Source: Gammaproteobacteria bacterium
GTDB lineage: Bacteria > Pseudomonadota > Gammaproteobacteria > Pseudomonadales > Azotimanducaceae
Length of the DNA stretch: 64,000 nt
Direction: 5' to 3'
NCBI GenBank assembly: GCA_026707945.1
Contig: JAPOVV010000103.1
Coordinates: forward strand, 1 to 64,000
The notes beneath the pieces are model-generated. The model ran no database searches. It worked only from the letters and a program-made list of their open reading frames with translations, and was not told the DNA's origin. The position numbers and the translations under genes are program-made. This document shows, in pieces, positions 1 through 8,918 of this stretch. How positions within the stretch are numbered: position 1 is the stretch's first letter; every line of letters begins with the position of its first letter.

Positions 1-48
1 CGGCAGCGCTTTACCGCAACAACGGTCTTTGTTCTTGATGCGAGGTAG
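1..48 (+). CDS. Possible 3' end of a gene entering from the left edge
   Basis: Frame 1 is open from the first base to a TAG at 46-48 and gives 15 residues ending TVFVLDAR. This could be the C-terminus of a gene that starts outside the window, convergent with the isomerase-like gene at 97. The stretch is too short to assign a family, and an open frame of this length is expected by chance, so the call rests only on position and on the protein-like composition. Confidence 0.3.
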   Translation, partial: RQRFTATTVFVLDAR

Positions 49-96
49 GGACGTATCGGGTGAGAACGATTTTCGAGTACGTTCGCTAGTAAATAG

Positions 97-915
97 CTAA
101 CTGGATATTGCGTTCGAGTCAGATACGCCAATTCCGTACGGTTTCGCCCACGAAAGTCCGTCTTCTACGGTTGTCTTAGGTCGGTATTCGCAACCGATAA
201 AACCTGCATATGAAAGCGATTCAAGTAACTTGAATAGGTAACCGCAATTTACCTCCCCATATTGCGGTTCGTGCCGTCCGGGAAGGCTTGAAAATTGGAT
301 GTGCGCGATCTGATCGAATTGGGTTCTCAATGATTGGCCTAAATTACCTTCCATTATTTGCAGGTGATAGAAATCGAACTGTAGACCTACATTTGCATTG
401 ACCAAGCTGATAAGTTCAAGTGCTTCTTGAGACGTGCTGATTAGGTAATTTGGGACATCAACGTTATTCAATGGTTCGACTAGCAATTGAGTCGATGAGC
501 CGTTCGTTTGCTGGGAAGCCCAAGCCAAGTTATTTGCAAACGTATCTAGATATTCATTTCGATCGCTGGGAGCGGGGCATATACCGGCCATGACGTGAAT
601 CATGGGAATGTTCAGAACGTCAGCATAGTCGAGCGCTTGAGTCATTGCCCTCTTGAATTCGTCCTCGCGACCAGGTAAAGCTCCTATGCCGCGATCACCG
701 TTCTCAGCGACTCCTGATGCAGCATTAATTAGTACGAGCTCCAGATCCAAGGCGTTTAGCCTTTCAGCGATTTGGGTTTTGTCACAGTTGTAGGGGAAGA
801 GCCATTCCAGATATCGAAAGCCAAGTTGAGTGATATGGTTGAGTCGGGCATATTCGTCGGGCTCGTCGAACATGGTTGAAAGATTCGCTGCAAATCTCAG
901 CATCGGACTACTCAT
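97..915 (-). CDS. hyi: Hydroxypyruvate isomerase-like TIM-barrel enzyme
   Basis: This 272-residue protein belongs to the sugar phosphate isomerase/epimerase (AP endonuclease 2-like) barrel family and most resembles hydroxypyruvate isomerase, which interconverts hydroxypyruvate and tartronate semialdehyde. Visible family signatures are the N-terminal AANLSTMF, a FPY motif near residue 40, E147 in VEPLNN, D181 in QFDFYH, the PGRHEP segment near 212 and E243 in GCEYRP. The two glutamates correspond to the catalytic metal-binding pair of the family. Length is normal for the family (about 258-270). ATG at 913-915 is preferred because the next methionine (residue 5) would trim the conserved start. 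The gene stands alone and diverges from the NYN gene. Other members of the barrel family (OtnI-type) act on related 2-keto acids, so the substrate is inferred. Confidence 0.8.
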   Translation of the reverse strand: MSSPMLRFAANLSTMFDEPDEYARLNHITQLGFRYLEWLFPYNCDKTQIAERLNALDLELVLINAASGVAENGDRGIGALPGREDEFKRAMTQALDYADVLNIPMIHVMAGICPAPSDRNEYLDTFANNLAWASQQTNGSSTQLLVEPLNNVDVPNYLISTSQEALELISLVNANVGLQFDFYHLQIMEGNLGQSLRTQFDQIAHIQFSSLPGRHEPQYGEVNCGYLFKLLESLSYAGFIGCEYRPKTTVEDGLSWAKPYGIGVSDSNAISS

Positions 916-1086
916 TCAGATATTTTGACTACCTGCGCATTTTCAATATGGCTATCCGCAGCACTTTCGTTAAATCAGGCAAAACCGAACGTTCAATCAC
1001 AAACGACTAGTTTCGGGAAGGGCTGCTTGTACACGGAAACTTGCTTTTAGACCTGCTGGCAAATCGCGCCCATTTCAAAATCTTTC

Positions 1087-1092
1087 TATAAT
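1087..1092 (+). promoter_or_regulatory. Candidate -10 box upstream of the NYN gene
   Basis: A perfect TATAAT lies 89 bases upstream of the GTG start at 1181, inside the 265-base divergent spacer. I see no convincing -35 hexamer at 16-18 bases upstream and no extended -10 TG, so it is only a weak candidate. Confidence 0.25.
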
Positions 1093-1180
1093 GGAATTGG
1101 TTCAATATTTAAAAGTTAACTACGTCTGGTTACTCTAAAGCCAGCTCTATTAGCAATTACGGTTCACGAGGGTTCTTATC

Positions 1181-2575
1181 GTGAGTGATCATGTTGGCGT
1201 TTTTATAGACGGTCGCTATTTACTACGATCAGGTGTTAAGACGCTGTTAAAAGAAGGGGTACCGAAGGTTGTTCCCCACCGCTTCAATGTTCTAGCCTTC
1301 AAAAACGCCGTGATGGCGTTGGTCGAGCGTCTCGTTCCGGGTTCACGCATTCTCAGAATCTACTGGTACGAATGTGAAGCGGAAGCTGAGCACGTCGAAT
1401 ATCGCCGTCGCGTGATTCTCGCGAAAAACGGGGTGAAGCTTCGCACGTTTTCGCATGAAACAGATGAAAACTCACTAGCGATAGCAACGCGTGATCGGAT
1501 TAGTGATGACATTCAAAACCTTACCGATAACAGAGCAATTAGTGACGCTTTAGTCGTTAGTGAGAGTTTCGACTTTGAGGATCTGATAGACGACGTTCAA
1601 GCGAAAGGAATTCATGTCCATTTCGTCGAAATTCAACGCCGCGAACTCTATCTAACACTCGACTTGCGAGCAAAAGTTGACACCTTTTCTCCGTGGACTA
1701 CGGATAGTCTTGGTAATTTCCTACTACCGAATGTGGGTCGAATACGAGAAGATCAAGATCGAATTCTTGATCCACAAGAATACGACCTCCCGACATCGTT
1801 CTCAAATGAAACCGGAGAAGAAAAGGAAGCGGACGCAGACGAAGCCCTAGTCGAGGACGAGGCAGAACCCGTTACTGATTGGGCTAACGAAGAGGGATTC
1901 GAGGACTTCGAAGTCGAAAGTGGTGAGTTTTCGACGGTGTCAGTTGAAACTGAGGTTATTTCGCCATTCGTGCGAGACTATATCGAGAAGATGCTTGATC
2001 CTCAGATCCGTGCTTGTGTGCAGTATTGGAGTGTGGGCCGCCGCGATGTCCCAACCACCCACGATAAGAGCGTATTGGCTGCATGCCGAGAGGGAATCCA
2101 ACGAAATCTGACCCCGGATGAGCGAAAAGTAATGCGTGACGAGTTCATGCGAATCGTTAATCAGCAGTTTGTTGAACGTGGGTTAGAAGCAGTTACTACC
2201 AAACCGAACTTTCGCCAATCGTTCGTCCCATCCCGTTTTCAATCCGGGGCTAATCAAGGCGAAGGACAATTTGGTAATCGATTCGGCGGCGGATTTGGAG
2301 AAGCAACACCGGATGAGATTGACGAAGTCGCTCAGACCGAGATCACCGAATATGTAGAGATTTTTGTTGCAGAGTTAAACGATGACGAGTTGAGTTCGTG
2401 CCTGGCGTATTGGCAGGAAGGTCAATACGGAGTTCCTTCGATGTTCGATAAAGGCGTCATGGCGATGTGTCGCCAGGAACTAGGTCGAAACCTTGGCGAA
2501 CAAGAAAAGTACTTCATGCGCGCAGAATTCAAGCGGATTGCAAATGAAATCGCTACCGAACGCGGCGTCGCGTAG
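1181..2575 (+). CDS. NYN (PIN-like) domain protein with duplicated C-terminal module
   Basis: This 464-residue protein starts VGVFIDGRYLL, the opening beta strand and first acidic residue (D10) of NYN/LabA-type PIN-fold domains, which are usually RNases or RNA-binding proteins. The second acidic motif, normally SGDSDF, appears as SESFDF near 127-132, so catalysis may be altered. Residues 190-255 are strongly acidic and probably disordered. Two related modules of about 75 residues follow (about 261-335 and 389-463), sharing YW..G...VP...DK.V...CR.....NL and a basic FxRI end. They are separated by a Gly/Gln/Asn/Phe-rich linker (about 350-375). The GTG start has a GAGGG ribosome site about 8 bases upstream. 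The protein is longer than simple LabA proteins (about 180-250). I do not recognise the repeat. Function is inferred as RNA processing. Confidence 0.7.
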   Translation: MSDHVGVFIDGRYLLRSGVKTLLKEGVPKVVPHRFNVLAFKNAVMALVERLVPGSRILRIYWYECEAEAEHVEYRRRVILAKNGVKLRTFSHETDENSLAIATRDRISDDIQNLTDNRAISDALVVSESFDFEDLIDDVQAKGIHVHFVEIQRRELYLTLDLRAKVDTFSPWTTDSLGNFLLPNVGRIREDQDRILDPQEYDLPTSFSNETGEEKEADADEALVEDEAEPVTDWANEEGFEDFEVESGEFSTVSVETEVISPFVRDYIEKMLDPQIRACVQYWSVGRRDVPTTHDKSVLAACREGIQRNLTPDERKVMRDEFMRIVNQQFVERGLEAVTTKPNFRQSFVPSRFQSGANQGEGQFGNRFGGGFGEATPDEIDEVAQTEITEYVEIFVAELNDDELSSCLAYWQEGQYGVPSMFDKGVMAMCRQELGRNLGEQEKYFMRAEFKRIANEIATERGVA

Positions 2576-2667
2576 TTACTAGTGAAATAAGAGGCGCTCG
2601 TAATCTAACGATGCGTATCCCACGGTAGCGTAGGTTATCCTCTTACTACGCGGTTAGAACGAAATCG

Positions 2668-3699
2668 CTAGGACGTACCTAGCGACAATAGATTTTCAAC
2701 CGGTCGATAGAGTTCCTCAAGAAAACTGTTATCTTCGTCAGTTAGCTCGATCGTTGCCGCGTCGATCAGTTCATCCAGCTGTTCAACTCTTGAGACACCG
2801 ACGATCGGTGAGGTAATCTCAGGCTTGTTCATCAGCCAGGCAATCGCAATTTGTGCGGGTTTTTTGCCGATACGCTGGGCAAGTTCGATGACGCGATCGG
2901 CGATAGCGAAATCGGCTTCACCACGATACAAGCTTTCGGTGCGGACACGGTCCCGCCCAGAGGAACGCGCCGTAGAACCTTTCTCAAAGCTTCCCTGATA
3001 GCTACCTGCGAGAATCCCTCGCGCAAGGGGCGACCACGGCGTTATCGCCACACCAGTCGTTGCACAGTATGGATTCATCTCTCGTTCTTCTTCGCGGTAA
3101 ATCAGGTTGTAATGGTTTTGCATTGATACGAACTGCACCCATCCGTTTTGCATTGCCACATGCTGCAACTCCGCGAACTGCCACGCCCACATGGATGAAG
3201 CACCAAGGTACAGGACTTTACCTGCCTTCACAACATCGTTCAAAGCCTCCATCGTTTCTTCGATAGGTACGTCAGGATTGACGGCTACACCATGGGGGTG
3301 TCGATGGATCACCAAATGATCCACGTAGTCATGCCCAAGTCGTTTCAAACTCGCGTCGATACCTTCAAGAATGTGCTTGCGGGATAAGCCACTGAAATTC
3401 GCACCGCGGCCCATGGGCATCGCGACCTTCGTGGCTAGAACGTACTCTTCCCGCTTTGCGAGCTCCTTGAGCAACGCGCCAACGACTTCCTCACATGCGC
3501 CCAGTCCGTAGACATCAGCACAGTCAAAATAGAACAAACCACTTTCGAGAGCTTTCTCGAAGATCGGCCGCGCCTCATCGATTCCCAATGTCCAATCGCC
3601 CTGATGACCCCGTCCGGGTTGCCCGAAATTCATGGTGCCTAAGCACAACTCCGAAACTTTCAGTCCAGACCGTTGACCAAGAGGTACTGCTTTAAGCAT
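2668..3699 (-). CDS. Aldo/keto reductase
   Basis: A 343-residue member of the NAD(P)H-dependent aldo/keto reductase superfamily (TIM barrel), reducing carbonyls to alcohols or acting on glycosides. The tetrad is recognisable as D59 and Y64 in FDCADVYG, K91 in ATKVAMP and the histidine of VIHRHPHG near 132. The C-terminal cofactor motif appears as SPIVGVSRVEQL near 300. Length is typical (310-350). The gene converges with the NYN gene and diverges from the CaiB/BaiF pair with a 62-base gap. The inserted segment around 215-255 (residues rich in S, G and R) suggests the KAT/YghZ-like branch, but substrate cannot be told from sequence. Confidence 0.85.
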   Translation of the reverse strand: MLKAVPLGQRSGLKVSELCLGTMNFGQPGRGHQGDWTLGIDEARPIFEKALESGLFYFDCADVYGLGACEEVVGALLKELAKREEYVLATKVAMPMGRGANFSGLSRKHILEGIDASLKRLGHDYVDHLVIHRHPHGVAVNPDVPIEETMEALNDVVKAGKVLYLGASSMWAWQFAELQHVAMQNGWVQFVSMQNHYNLIYREEEREMNPYCATTGVAITPWSPLARGILAGSYQGSFEKGSTARSSGRDRVRTESLYRGEADFAIADRVIELAQRIGKKPAQIAIAWLMNKPEITSPIVGVSRVEQLDELIDAATIELTDEDNSFLEELYRPVENLLSLGTS

Positions 3700-3761
3700 G
3701 AGACGAGATTCCGAAAAAGAAGAATTGGCAAAATAGTATCAATCGCCAAAACGAGTAGTCC

Positions 3762-4928
3762 ATGCCAACACGCGGTAAAGCTCTGCAACAGACGCGCATC
3801 GTTGACCTATCTGATGACAAATCCATCTATGGCGTCAAGCTACTTGCCGATATGGGAGCTGACGTCGTACGTCCTGAACCGCAATCCGGCGATCCACTTC
3901 GCGAACGTGGTCCGTTTGACGAAGAGAGCGGTGATTCGTTGTGGTATGCGTTTTTCACGTCTAGCCGGCGTCACTTCAAGGTCGACGAAAACTCGTCGGC
4001 TTCGCTATATGAACTCAATGCACTTTTAGGTTGTGCGGATTTATGTTTTTTAGGAAAAGAGAACCCTCTTTCTGACAAAGTCAACGCTGAGGCGGCACGC
4101 GCGAGAAATCCGAAGCTAGTCGTAGTTGATGTTTCGCCGTTCGGTAGCACAGGTCCGTGGCGTGACTTCAAAGCGCCTGATCTAGTTGCCAGTGCATTAG
4201 GTGGATCCTCTGGCGTAACAGGTGACGACTACACACCGCCCCTGAAATTATTCGGTGAATTGAACTTTACGATTTCTGGTGCCTATGCGGCGAGCGCCGC
4301 ATTGGCTGGACTATATCACGCTCAGGAAACTGGCGAGGGTCAAAGCATCGAAGTACCCGTCCACGAGTGCATTGCGTCTTCGCTTGAGCATGTGTTTATG
4401 TGGTACTACTATCAGGAGCATTTTCCGAATGCACGCGCTCAAGCGCTTGAACGTCGCGGTAGTCTGCATTGGACCAATCTCTACGTCGTGATGCCGACCA
4501 AGAACGGCGCGATGATGGTGACCCCTACGCCCAACATCGAAGCACAGCTTGCGTGGTTGGTTGAAGAAGGCGCATTTCAGGACTTACTTGATCCGAAGTA
4601 CGAGGAACCTAAGAACCGCAGGCACTACTTCCAGCGTCTGATGGAGGTCATTCGTGAGTGGGTGGCTGCGGAAGATACAGAGGAGCTCTTCTTCAAAGCG
4701 CAAGAACGTCATGCACCGTATGGCTGGGTACAGACGGTGGCTCAAGTCGCGAAAAATCCTCAACTCGAAGCCCGATCGTGGTGGCAGACAACAGAAATTG
4801 GTGCACGTAAGGTGCAGGGTCCTGGTGTGCCCTTTCAGTTCTTAGGCACGCCAGGGTATGTCGCTGCTCCCGAGTTTTTGGATGGCGACGCTGCGAGTGT
4901 TCTCGATGCCGTCGGCTGGGAGGACTGA
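3762..4928 (+). CDS. CaiB/BaiF family III CoA-transferase, likely non-catalytic partner
   Basis: A 388-residue family III CoA-transferase. Family members move CoA between carboxylic acids by ordered exchange on an aspartate and form interlocked dimers. The Rossmann start is recognisable as KLLADMGADVVRPEP near 26-40 and the second signature as TGEGQSIEV near 190-198. At the position of the catalytic Asp (compare NDHQAG in the next gene) this protein has Phe (F169 in ELNFTISG). The segment 55-100 is also divergent: the usual NRNKR/K motif is replaced by SSRRHFKV. The next CoA-transferase starts one base after its TGA. I infer an inactive or regulatory subunit of a heteromer with that protein. 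Exact substrate unknown. Confidence 0.8.
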   Translation: MPTRGKALQQTRIVDLSDDKSIYGVKLLADMGADVVRPEPQSGDPLRERGPFDEESGDSLWYAFFTSSRRHFKVDENSSASLYELNALLGCADLCFLGKENPLSDKVNAEAARARNPKLVVVDVSPFGSTGPWRDFKAPDLVASALGGSSGVTGDDYTPPLKLFGELNFTISGAYAASAALAGLYHAQETGEGQSIEVPVHECIASSLEHVFMWYYYQEHFPNARAQALERRGSLHWTNLYVVMPTKNGAMMVTPTPNIEAQLAWLVEEGAFQDLLDPKYEEPKNRRHYFQRLMEVIREWVAAEDTEELFFKAQERHAPYGWVQTVAQVAKNPQLEARSWWQTTEIGARKVQGPGVPFQFLGTPGYVAAPEFLDGDAASVLDAVGWED

Positions 4929-4929
4929 A

Positions 4930-6138
4930 ATGCGACCGTTAGAGGGTATTCGGATTCTCGATTTCACGCACGTTCTGGCCGGTCCGTTCTGTACACGTCT
5001 TCTCGCCGATATGGGTGCTGACGTCGTCAAGGTAAATTCAGCCAAACGCGCGGCGGCTAACAATGCACCTAGTTCGCCGTACTACGCAATTTGGAACCGC
5101 AACAAACGAGCGCTCGCGTTGGATATGAGTCATGACCGAGCCAACGACGTTGCGCGATCGTTAGCGAATCAAGCGGATGTGGTAATCGACAACTTTTCTC
5201 TCGGTGTGTTGGACCGGTGGGGTATTGGATATGAGGAAGTCAGCGCTTCCAATGATCAGGTCATTTACGTTCAAATGTCCGGGATGGGAGGCGGTGGACC
5301 ATGGAGCGACTTCGTGACGTATGCACCGACAATTCATGCATTGGCAGGTTTGACCTATATGACGGGAGTGCCGGATGGCGGTCCCATTGGATTAGGGTTT
5401 TCTTACAACGACCACCAAGCGGGACTACATGGCGCCGTAGCGATCCTTTCGGCAATCGAAGCGCGTCGCCAAACAGGGAAAGGTCAGCAGGTAGATCTAG
5501 CTCAATTCGAGGTCGGTACCGCGATGATCGGCGTTAGTTTGCTCGATTATTTCGTCAATGGGAGAGAGGCACACCCTTGTGGGAATCGTGTGCCCTACGA
5601 CAAATTCGCGCCGCACGGTTGCTTCTTGTGTCGTCCAGATGGCGACGACATTCTTGAGGAAAGGTGGTTAGCGATTGTGTGTCGGGACGAAGGGGAGTGG
5701 AATGCACTTTGCTCGGTGATGGGCGATCCAGAATGGTGTCGGGCCGATTCATTCAGTACAGCGGAGCTTCGATGTGAAAACGCCGAAGCCCTCGATCGGT
5801 ATGTGAACGAGTGGACAAGCGAAATGGACGCGAACGAACTCATGTATACGCTACAAGAAGCGGGCGTACCGGCGGGGGTCGTTCAAACCGGAATTGATCT
5901 AGCGGAGACTGATCCGCAACTCAAGTCGCATGAATTCATCCGGTTTATGGACGAGCCGCATCCGGGTCTTGGGGAGACTTTTGCAGATCGACTCCCTATT
6001 TATTTTGAAAAAACACCTTGTGATACATACAAGCGTTCAAGAATGCTCGGCGAAGACAACGTGAGTGTCCTCGCCGATTGGCTCGGTATGTCAGAAGAGG
6101 AAGTACGTACCGGCGAAGAGGCCGGTTACTTGACGTAG
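4930..6138 (+). CDS. CaiB/BaiF family III CoA-transferase, catalytic partner
   Basis: A 402-residue CoA-transferase starting at the ATG at 4930, one base after the stop of the upstream paralogue. The frame is open further upstream, but MRPLEGIRILDFTHVLAGP is the canonical family N-terminus and fixes this start. Visible are LLADMGADVVKV (25-35), the NRNKRALALD motif (about 56-65), the catalytic-position D161 in SYNDHQAGLHG, and TGKGQQVDL (about 182-190). It keeps the residues its partner has lost, so the two probably form one enzyme. Length matches the family (about 390-430). Neighbours (aldo/keto reductase upstream, LLM oxidoreductase converging downstream) suggest use of a CoA-activated organic acid, but the acid is unknown. 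Confidence 0.88.
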   Translation: MRPLEGIRILDFTHVLAGPFCTRLLADMGADVVKVNSAKRAAANNAPSSPYYAIWNRNKRALALDMSHDRANDVARSLANQADVVIDNFSLGVLDRWGIGYEEVSASNDQVIYVQMSGMGGGGPWSDFVTYAPTIHALAGLTYMTGVPDGGPIGLGFSYNDHQAGLHGAVAILSAIEARRQTGKGQQVDLAQFEVGTAMIGVSLLDYFVNGREAHPCGNRVPYDKFAPHGCFLCRPDGDDILEERWLAIVCRDEGEWNALCSVMGDPEWCRADSFSTAELRCENAEALDRYVNEWTSEMDANELMYTLQEAGVPAGVVQTGIDLAETDPQLKSHEFIRFMDEPHPGLGETFADRLPIYFEKTPCDTYKRSRMLGEDNVSVLADWLGMSEEEVRTGEEAGYLT

Positions 6139-6154
6139 GTGGTCCGTTCGCAGT

Positions 6155-7063
6155 TTAGTCGAACTGCGCCAAGATTTCTTTGTCGATCCGCTCGAAATAC
6201 TCCGCGCGGGTCGGTACGCCTGCAAACATGACCTCCTCAGCACCTGCATCAATGTACTGCTGAATTAGGTCTGCGATGTATGACGTCGTACCAGTAAGAG
6301 TCCAGGGACGCGGACGCCGCAGTTCTTCACCGCGTGATTCGTCATCTTCAATCCGCATCGGAATCAGTACAGTCTTACGGATTTCGGATGGATCGCGTCC
6401 GATTGATTCACAATGTTGCTCGAGCACTCGGATTTTGTGTTTGAAGATCTCGGGCGAACCTGGATTATTGAAATCAATGTTGCAAACGTCTGCGTACTTG
6501 GCGCACGTTAGGAGAGTCCGTTTCTCACCGTTTCCACCAATCAGAATGGGGGTGTGAGGCTGGGACGTGCATGCCGGTGAGAGAGGCGCATTGTCAAGCG
6601 AGTAGTACTTCCCTTGATAGGTAACTGGTTCTGATGAGGTGAACAGTAAGCGAATGAGATCTGCTGCTTCTTCTAGGCGGTCGCACCGTTCCTTTAAGCC
6701 AGGAAATACCCAACCGTATGCCTCGTGTTCTCGTTTGAACCATGCCGCACCAAATCCAAGAATGTAACGACCGCCGGAGATTTCGTCGACCGTCGTTGCC
6801 ATCTTGGCAAGCAATCCGGGATTGCGATAGGTATTACCACTTACCAACAAACCGAGTTCGACACGTGACGTAAGGGCAGCCGCAGCTGTGATTAGCGACC
6901 ATCCCTCGAGTGCACCACCGTGTTCCATATTTCCGCCGACCGGGGGTAAGAAATGATCGGACCACCACAAACTATTGAATCGTCCAGCCTCGACGGTCTT
7001 GATCGTGGGTAACGTGGCTTCCCAAGTCGTGAAGTAATTTACTAACTGCGCGCCAAATTTCAT
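6155..7063 (-). CDS. LLM-class flavin/F420-dependent oxidoreductase
   Basis: A 302-residue luciferase-like monooxygenase-fold protein (TIM barrel binding FMN or F420). Typical segments are SLWWSDHFLPP near 31-41, ELGLLVSGNTYRNPGLLAKM near 70-89, the SGGRYILGFGAAW block near 96-108 and HTPILIGGNGEKRTL near 170-184. These features match the F420-dependent-like clade better than alkanal monooxygenase. It converges with the CaiB/BaiF pair (16-base gap). Cofactor (FMN versus F420) and substrate cannot be decided from sequence; no F420 biosynthesis gene is seen in the window. Confidence 0.85.
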   Translation of the reverse strand: MKFGAQLVNYFTTWEATLPTIKTVEAGRFNSLWWSDHFLPPVGGNMEHGGALEGWSLITAAAALTSRVELGLLVSGNTYRNPGLLAKMATTVDEISGGRYILGFGAAWFKREHEAYGWVFPGLKERCDRLEEAADLIRLLFTSSEPVTYQGKYYSLDNAPLSPACTSQPHTPILIGGNGEKRTLLTCAKYADVCNIDFNNPGSPEIFKHKIRVLEQHCESIGRDPSEIRKTVLIPMRIEDDESRGEELRRPRPWTLTGTTSYIADLIQQYIDAGAEEVMFAGVPTRAEYFERIDKEILAQFD

Positions 7064-7142
7064 CGATTCGGTCTCTCTGGATTTACGGTCGCGGAATTAG
7101 ACAATACGCCAACATGCCGAAAACGAGTTACGAACCAAGGAC

Positions 7143-7613
7143 ATGAGCACTCGAAAAACGCTATATCTCGCCAATGACTATGGCTTCAGCAAACTAGGAA
7201 AATTCGGTCCACTACCGCGTTTGGTAGAGGAGTTAACTCGATTAGGTGTTGATGTCTGGGAGCCATTCGAGCGAAACAACCAAATCGATTTCTCAAGGAA
7301 AGGTTGGGCTTATCAGGTCGGTCAAGCTGACTATGCGGATGTACGAAACTCAGACGGGACTTTCGCGATCGTAAACGGCTGTCCGCCTGACGAAGGTGTG
7401 ATGATCGAACTAGGTATGGCAATCGCACTAGAGAAGGCGGTGTTTCTATTTCGGGATGATTTTCGACGAAGCACTGATAGTGAGGACTACCCGCTAAATC
7501 TGATGTTGTTTACCGCCTTTCCAGAAAAAAACTGGCACGACTACTACTACACCTCAATTGAAGAAATCGCTGACCCCAATAAAGCGCTGGTTCGCTGGTT
7601 GCAATCGGAATAG
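7143..7613 (+). CDS. Nucleoside 2-deoxyribosyltransferase-like protein
   Basis: A 156-residue protein with the pattern of nucleoside 2-deoxyribosyltransferases, which swap bases on deoxyribose or hydrolyse nucleoside analogues. It opens TLYLANDYGFS (strand 1 and substrate loop), has D71 in SDGTFAIVNG, and places E89 in EGVMIELGMAIAL at the position of the family's nucleophilic glutamate. FLFRDDFR (about 101-108) matches the strand that follows. Length fits (140-160). It sits alone, divergent from the LLM gene. It might be a nucleotide-salvage or damaged-nucleoside hydrolase. Confidence 0.75.
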   Translation: MSTRKTLYLANDYGFSKLGKFGPLPRLVEELTRLGVDVWEPFERNNQIDFSRKGWAYQVGQADYADVRNSDGTFAIVNGCPPDEGVMIELGMAIALEKAVFLFRDDFRRSTDSEDYPLNLMLFTAFPEKNWHDYYYTSIEEIADPNKALVRWLQSE

Positions 7614-7718
7614 AACTTTTCGATCTGATTCTTCTGATTGGTGTGGCGACAGACAATAAACAAAGTACTTTTGGCGCGCGTCTTCAAAGTAGAGCAACTT
7701 TGTACGTTAGCGATCCTT

Positions 7719-8861
7719 CTAGTTCTGTGGACCGCGATTCTTTAGGTATTTTTCGAAGAACCGATTCCCCATTCGAATATAGCCTGCGGGGTTGGGATGC
7801 AGGTCATCGGGTAAGTCGCTACGGTCGTCTTCGTTGAATAGCTCGAGTCCATTGAAGTAGCTGAGATTTGCGTCTCCTTGAGCGCTTCTTTGTTCGACAA
7901 GATCCTGGAGGATTTCCCTTACTCGCGACAAGCTCATCGAACCGGTATTGAGATTGGCTTCGTTCGTCTGAAATTTACCGTTCTCATCGGGAATCGTTGG
8001 ACCAGGACGCGTTTCCGCACTGGGGCAGTAAATAGGCGAAATTACCAGAATAGGCGTGAGTGGTTTCTTTTCTCTGATCGTATCGAGAAAACCATGCATT
8101 GCAGGAGTGAATACACGTTCTTTCATCGAATCCAAATTGATGATGTTGATGCCAATCTTCATACTGATGAAATCAGCGTCCTGATCGCGAATGGTCCGAG
8201 CCATAAACTGGTCGAGATGACACTGGCCACCAACGCCAAAACTCATTAGGGAAAGGTCTGCGCGACGGGCTGCAACCGCAGGCCAAGTTTCACTCGGAAG
8301 TTTCGCTTCCATGCAGTGACTGATGGAACTACCGTAGTGGACCCAACGTTTTCGCGTTTCGGTTGGTACGGGCATTAGTGAGGCGCTTCCGTTGATCGCC
8401 ATGCGCCGAAGCGTGACGTATGCATTGTGCGGCAACCAAATCTCACATAACTTTTCACCCTGAGGTAGGTCGACGAACTTCACCTTGTCGGCTTCACCAC
8501 GCACAAGTTCAAACCCATTAGGGGCCGATGGTTCTGGTTTGATATAGTGGCCGCGTGACATGAACTGTGTGTAGAGAGAGCCACCAATCTGTAGTTGAAA
8601 CGGCACTTTTGCTGGCTTGCCGTTTTCAAATCGAAAGGTTGTCGTGAGTGCTTCCAGAGTGATCTCGGTCGCGTCGGTATATATCTGGATACGAACGCCT
8701 GAAGGCATGCGCGCCATGACATCCAAGCCTTGCGGAACTTGAGGTCTCGTCCACGCTGGAAGTCGCCGTACGCCAAGACCTTCTGGTCGCTTGTCGAAAT
8801 CGAGAGAACCGTGGACCCGGACTAGAGAAGGATCAATTTCAGAGAAGCTAAACGATGCCAT
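7719..8861 (-). CDS. SGNH/GDSL-family hydrolase with N-terminal beta domain
   Basis: A 380-residue esterase-like protein. The SGNH blocks are visible in order: HYGSSISH (175-182; probable nucleophile S179), GVGGQCH (209-215, oxyanion glycine), KIGINI (235-240, block III Asn) and DDLHP (352-356, catalytic Asp and His). The first 150 residues lack these blocks and look like a beta-sandwich/jelly-roll, an arrangement seen in carbohydrate esterase-type SGNH enzymes. No signal peptide is visible, so action in the cytoplasm is likely. The downstream gene on its strand is 100 bases away and not clearly linked. Likely substrate is an acyl or acetyl ester, not determined. Confidence 0.8.
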   Translation of the reverse strand: MASFSFSEIDPSLVRVHGSLDFDKRPEGLGVRRLPAWTRPQVPQGLDVMARMPSGVRIQIYTDATEITLEALTTTFRFENGKPAKVPFQLQIGGSLYTQFMSRGHYIKPEPSAPNGFELVRGEADKVKFVDLPQGEKLCEIWLPHNAYVTLRRMAINGSASLMPVPTETRKRWVHYGSSISHCMEAKLPSETWPAVAARRADLSLMSFGVGGQCHLDQFMARTIRDQDADFISMKIGINIINLDSMKERVFTPAMHGFLDTIREKKPLTPILVISPIYCPSAETRPGPTIPDENGKFQTNEANLNTGSMSLSRVREILQDLVEQRSAQGDANLSYFNGLELFNEDDRSDLPDDLHPNPAGYIRMGNRFFEKYLKNRGPQN

Positions 8862-8918
8862 CTAGAGATATTTGCTCGGGTGGTTGGTTATTTAACTGCG
8901 CGACTATGGCGCATCGAC

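Noticed and set aside
2629-2652. Imperfect inverted repeat between convergent NYN and aldo/keto reductase genes
   Set aside because: GCGTAG/CTACGC with a 12-base loop and no T-run; too weak to call a terminator.
4858-4929. N-terminal 24 residues before the second CoA-transferase's ATG at 4930
   Set aside because: They overlap the first CoA-transferase and do not match the family N-terminus; the ATG at 4930 does.
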